A stretch of 64,000 bases of DNA from Cloacibacterium normanense (GTDB lineage Bacteria; Bacteroidota; Bacteroidia; Flavobacteriales; Weeksellaceae), in assembly GCF_002943105.1 (NCBI RefSeq), contig NZ_PTPZ01000004.1:1-64000 (forward strand), written 5' to 3'. Shown here piece after piece: positions 60,534 through 64,000 of the stretch. Within the stretch, counting starts at the first letter, position 1. The number at the start of each line of letters is the position of its first letter. The notes under the pieces are model-generated. The model was not told the origin of the DNA and did no database searches. It saw only the letters and a list, made by a program, of their open reading frames with translations. The position numbers and the translations under genes were made by a program.

Positions 60534-62939
60534 TTAAAACTTAAAGTTTAATCTAACATTAAAAAATCTACCTGTTAATCTTACAGGAACTGGATAAATA
60601 TAACTTGAATTAACATCGGTAATCCATTGATTAGCAATGGTGTTATTAATATTGAAAGCATTGAAAATCTGAACACCTAATGATAATTCTTTACATTTTC
60701 TCCAGAAATCACCTGTTTCTTTGTTGTCTTTTTGGTCAATGAAAACTTTTTCTAAACCAATGTCAACACGTTTGTAAGAAGGTAAAGTTTTGGTGTATTC
60801 ATAAGGATCTGCAAATAATGAAGCTCCATTTGGTAAACCGCTTGCAAATAATAACGTAAGATTAACTTTCATGCTTGGGAATTTCGGCATGTAATCCTGA
60901 TAAAACATCGAAAATCTAAATCTTTGGTCAGTAGGTCTTGCAATGTAGCCTCTTCCATCAATATTTTCTTTTGCTCTGGCATAACTTACAGAAATCCAAG
61001 AATCTACACCGGGAACAAATTCACCGAACAATCTGGTATCAACTCCATAAGCATAACCTTCGGAATTATTTTTTCCTGAATATCTAATTCTAACATTATC
61101 AATATAATACGGAATTAAATCATTCATTTTTTTGTAATACAATTCTGTGGTCAATTTAAATGGTCTGTCAACCATTTTGAACTCATAATCATTTGCTAAA
61201 ATAAGTTGAATTGATTTTTGAGCTTTAATATTTTCATTAAATGTTCCGTCTAAATCTTTGATTTCTTTGTAATAAGGCGCTTGATAATAAACTCCTCCCG
61301 AAATTCTGAAAAGCATATCTGCATCCCAATCTGGTTTTATCGCGAATTGTGCTCTTGGTGAAATTAAAGTTTCTTTGTTAAAACTCCATTGTTGCGCTCT
61401 TACTCCACCATTGATAAACACTCTGTTTTCTCCCCAATATAATTTTTTAGAAAATTGTGCGTAACCAGAAATTCTCCTAGGATTGATTTCATTATTTCCA
61501 GAAATATTGTATTTCAATTTTAAATCAGACGCGTCTAAAACTCCTGGATTCAAATAAGTTCTCGGTGTGCTGTAACCCAAAGAATCTACCAACTGCCATT
61601 CATTCGTAAGATCTTTAAGCATTTCTTTCTCGAATTTTGCACCTACTTCTATATCAGTATTGGCATTTGGAGAAAATTTTACTCTCAATTGACTTCCATA
61701 AGTTCTTGCTAATAAATCATTTCTTGCATGATCTATTTGTCCGCCTGCATCATAACTAGAATTCGGGTCTCCAGTCACAGGATCAAAGGTTTGCAATAAA
61801 TAACCTGAAGCAATGGTATAATATTCTCTTTCTCTGTTTTGATAGGCAAAATTATCTAGCGTTACACTTAATTTTTTGCTTGGTTTATACATGATAGAAG
61901 CAGTTCCCATCATGTTTTTATAAGAATCATCTTCTTTCCCTTCATAACCTACCAATAATTTTATCGGCTGTTGTACAGTTCCAAAATCTACTTCTTTGTA
62001 ATTTGGAATCATTTCATAGTCATTTTTTGACCAATATCCTAAAAATGAAACCGACCATTTACCATTGATATAATAATTGATATACGATTGAAAATCAAAA
62101 TATTGAGGATTAAAATCTGTATCTTCATTTAACGTATTCAGAACCAAATTGGTGTTTCTGTATCTTCCTGAGAATAAAGCTGATAATTTCTTATTCTTAG
62201 AAGCTAAACCTAAAGACAGTCTTCCGCCAATAAGACTTGCTTCGCCAGAGATTTCAGTTTTTGAAGGTTGTCTGTAATAAATATTAAGCGCAGAACTCAT
62301 TTTATCGCCATATTTCGCTTCGAAACCACCTGCAGAAAAGTTAATCATAGAAACCATATCTGGATTAATGATGCTCATTCCTTCTTGCAAAGAATTTCTC
62401 ACAAGAAACGGTCTGTAAATCTCAATATCATTGATGTAAATTAAATTTTCATCATAATTACCACCTCTCACCATGTATTGCGATGACAATTCTGCATTAG
62501 AATTTACCGAAGGCAAAGACTTAATCAAACCTTCTACACCACCAGAAAGCGAAGCTACAATCTGAGCTTGTTTTGCAGAAATTTCAAGAGAAGTAAGGTC
62601 GGTATTCTTTGGTTTTCCTCTTCCACGGAAGGTAATTTCTTGAATATCTTTAGTTTTAATGGAAAGCACCATCAAAACATTTAAGTTTTGGTATTTTAAT
62701 TCAGGATTGATTTTCTTGGTAAAAGAAACATAAGATTCCTTTTCTGCCGTCAATACTTGTTCTGTTTCAGCTACAGGAATTTTAGCAAAACCTTGCGCAT
62801 TTGTGGTAAAGTTTTGATTGTTATAATTGACTTTTACATCAGAAACTGGACTTCCGTTATCGTCTAAAATTTTCAAATTAATTTGTGAAAAAATAAAGAC
62901 TGGAAATGTAAGAACTAAGAATAATATGAGCTTTTTCAA
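60534..62939 (-). CDS. TonB-dependent outer-membrane receptor
   Basis: 801 residues: signal peptide (about 1-18), a carboxypeptidase-regulatory-like beta sandwich (about 20-95, INLKILDDNGSPVSDVKVNY), a plug domain (about 120-230, VEGLIKSLPSVNSNAELSSQYMVRGGNYDEN) and a 22-strand barrel ending in the aromatic strand FFNVRLNFKF. No SusD partner is adjacent, so the substrate (siderophore, vitamin or other) is not indicated. It is a single gene upstream of a terminator. Confidence 0.93.
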   Translation of the reverse strand: MKKLILFLVLTFPVFIFSQINLKILDDNGSPVSDVKVNYNNQNFTTNAQGFAKIPVAETEQVLTAEKESYVSFTKKINPELKYQNLNVLMVLSIKTKDIQEITFRGRGKPKNTDLTSLEISAKQAQIVASLSGGVEGLIKSLPSVNSNAELSSQYMVRGGNYDENLIYINDIEIYRPFLVRNSLQEGMSIINPDMVSMINFSAGGFEAKYGDKMSSALNIYYRQPSKTEISGEASLIGGRLSLGLASKNKKLSALFSGRYRNTNLVLNTLNEDTDFNPQYFDFQSYINYYINGKWSVSFLGYWSKNDYEMIPNYKEVDFGTVQQPIKLLVGYEGKEDDSYKNMMGTASIMYKPSKKLSVTLDNFAYQNREREYYTIASGYLLQTFDPVTGDPNSSYDAGGQIDHARNDLLARTYGSQLRVKFSPNANTDIEVGAKFEKEMLKDLTNEWQLVDSLGYSTPRTYLNPGVLDASDLKLKYNISGNNEINPRRISGYAQFSKKLYWGENRVFINGGVRAQQWSFNKETLISPRAQFAIKPDWDADMLFRISGGVYYQAPYYKEIKDLDGTFNENIKAQKSIQLILANDYEFKMVDRPFKLTTELYYKKMNDLIPYYIDNVRIRYSGKNNSEGYAYGVDTRLFGEFVPGVDSWISVSYARAKENIDGRGYIARPTDQRFRFSMFYQDYMPKFPSMKVNLTLLFASGLPNGASLFADPYEYTKTLPSYKRVDIGLEKVFIDQKDNKETGDFWRKCKELSLGVQIFNAFNINNTIANQWITDVNSSYIYPVPVRLTGRFFNVRLNFKF

Positions 62940-63039
62940 AAGGTTATATTTTAAAGGATAAATTTATAAAATTTAATCAAATTGATAAAGAATTATTTCA
63001 ATGGTAAATTTTAGTAATTTTTTGTGTTTTTCAAAAGAA

Positions 63040-63063
63040 AAAACCAAGCAAAAATGCTTGGTT
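63040..63063 (-). terminator. Terminator of kdsA
   Basis: AACCAAGCA pairs with TGCTTGGTT around a 4-base loop with A-rich flank on the plus strand, ending 6 bp past the kdsA stop. Confidence 0.85.
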
Positions 63064-63068
63064 CAATA

Positions 63069-63881
63069 TTATAAGATTGCTTCTCTTACTCGAGTTAGTT
63101 TTCCTAATAAATCATCGAGCAAATCAAGTTTTAGCATATTCGCTCCGTCTGATTTTGCACAAGAAGGATCTGGATGTGTTTCAATGAAAATTCCGTCTGT
63201 TCCTACTGCAATTCCAGCTTTGGCAATGGTTTCTATCAATTCTGGTCTTCCTCCTGTTACTCCTGAATTTTGATTAGGCTGTTGAAGAGAATGTGTAACG
63301 TCTAAAATGACAGGTGCATAATGTTGCATGGTAGGAATTCCTCTAAAATCTACCACCAAATCTGTATATCCGAAAGAATTCCCTCTCTCAATAATCGCCA
63401 CTTTGTCATTTCCGGAATCTAATACTTTTTGCACCGCAAATTTCATAGATTCTGGCGAAAGAAACTGTCCTTTTTTTAAAGTTACAGCTTTCCCTGTTTT
63501 TGCTGCAGCCACTACTAAATCTGTCTGACGAACCAAAAACGCAGGAATTTGCAAAACATCTACTCCGTAAGAAGCTGCGAGTTCTGCATGAGCGTTTTCG
63601 TGAATATCTGTAGTAGTAGGAATATTAAAATGCTCTCCTACTTTTTTGATAATTTCTAAAGCTTTTTCGTCGCCAATTCCTGTAAAACTGTCTACTCTGC
63701 TTCTGTTGGCTTTTTTAAAACTTCCTTTGAAAATGTAAGGAATCTTATATTTATCTGAAAGTTTTACAATTTTTTCGGCAATTTCAAATGCCATTTCTTC
63801 GCCTTCAATAGCACAAGGACCAGCAATTAAAAAGAAATTTTTAGAATCTTTGTGATGAATTTTATCAAGTAATTGTATCAT
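63069..63881 (-). CDS. kdsA: 3-deoxy-8-phosphooctulonate synthase (Kdo-8-P synthase)
   Basis: 270 residues. Condenses arabinose 5-phosphate with phosphoenolpyruvate in Kdo synthesis for lipopolysaccharide. Motifs: FLIAGPCAIEG, IFKGSFKKANRSRVDSFTG, the IPAFLVRQTDL loop, and the C-terminal GIFIETHPDPSCAKSDGANML. The metal-independent versus metal-dependent type is not settled by the motifs alone. Its substrate is produced by KdsD, encoded at 57,202. It is followed by a strong terminator. Confidence 0.97.
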   Translation of the reverse strand: MIQLLDKIHHKDSKNFFLIAGPCAIEGEEMAFEIAEKIVKLSDKYKIPYIFKGSFKKANRSRVDSFTGIGDEKALEIIKKVGEHFNIPTTTDIHENAHAELAASYGVDVLQIPAFLVRQTDLVVAAAKTGKAVTLKKGQFLSPESMKFAVQKVLDSGNDKVAIIERGNSFGYTDLVVDFRGIPTMQHYAPVILDVTHSLQQPNQNSGVTGGRPELIETIAKAGIAVGTDGIFIETHPDPSCAKSDGANMLKLDLLDDLLGKLTRVREAIL

Positions 63882-63888
63882 TATAACT

Positions 63889-64000
63889 TTAAATTTTAGA
63901 TTTTAGGTTTGTGATTTGTTGAATAAAATCTTCTGTATTTTCTGGTGAAAGCATGTAGATTTTCCCAGATTTCATGGTGATTTTTACTTTTTTATAAATA
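63889..64000 (-). CDS. C-terminal part of a PH-domain-like protein, cut by the window edge
   Basis: About 36 residues are visible at the minus-strand end: KVKITMKSGKIYMLSPENTE, then DFIQQITNLKSKI and stop. The pattern looks like the C-terminal strand-helix of a bacterial PH-like domain (bPH_4 type). It is only a fragment, and the gene lies just upstream of kdsA on the same strand. Confidence 0.5.
   Translation of the reverse strand, partial: IYKKVKITMKSGKIYMLSPENTEDFIQQITNLKSKI

Overview
The window looks like the chromosome of a flavobacterium (Bacteroidota, Flavobacteriia, probably Weeksellaceae near Chryseobacterium/Cloacibacterium). Reasons: AT-rich DNA, promoters of the Bacteroidota type (TTTG, about 19 bases, TAnnTTTG), secreted proteins with type IX secretion C-terminal domains of both the A and B kinds, a TonB receptor with a carboxypeptidase-like N-terminal domain, and core genes (mnmE, pruA, hisS, lpd, recQ-kdsD-tatC, kdsA) with flavobacterial flavour.

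Region 1 (1-18,497) is an accessory island ending at the 3' end of mnmE. From the left it holds a type I restriction locus (hsdM and two hsdS genes facing each other inside a perfect inverted repeat of at least 97 bp, i.e. a whole-gene specificity switch), an exported phospholipase D-like protein next to a LuxR-type regulator, a Gabija-like pair (OLD nuclease plus UvrD-like helicase), an IS110-family insertion sequence, and then a plasmid-like integrative module: an integrase broken by one stop codon, seven 17-bp iterons with a perfect DnaA box, a Rep-like initiator also interrupted by one stop codon, an excisionase-like protein, a membrane protein of unknown function and an intact tyrosine recombinase next to mnmE.

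Region 2 (18,498-24,459) is core: mnmE, a two-gene glucosamine/heparan-type set (HGSNAT-like acyltransferase and a GH89 alpha-N-acetylglucosaminidase) and an L,D-transpeptidase lipoprotein.

Region 3 (24,560-29,850) is a second, smaller defence island: an Mrr-type endonuclease, the 3' remnant of a DNA methyltransferase, and a DpnI cassette (dpnC and dpnD), followed by a DUF6266 gene preceded by a strict 10-bp-phased array of RGWC motifs, an orphan HTH gene and much non-coding repeat DNA.

Region 4 (29,848-64,000) is mostly core: an NhaC/MetT-type transporter with a candidate SAM-riboswitch-like leader and flanking ~150-bp repeats, dps, lipocalin, pruA, FadL-type porin, a methyltransferase, hisS, a short ssb, several small unknown genes, an NfeD-flotillin pair, a 1346-residue secreted protein, cvfB, a VOC protein, lpd, a glycosyltransferase with a large internal deletion, recQ, kdsD, tatC, a MATE transporter, a TonB receptor and kdsA. 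kdsD and kdsA both serve Kdo synthesis for lipopolysaccharide. No rRNA, tRNA or CRISPR array was seen.
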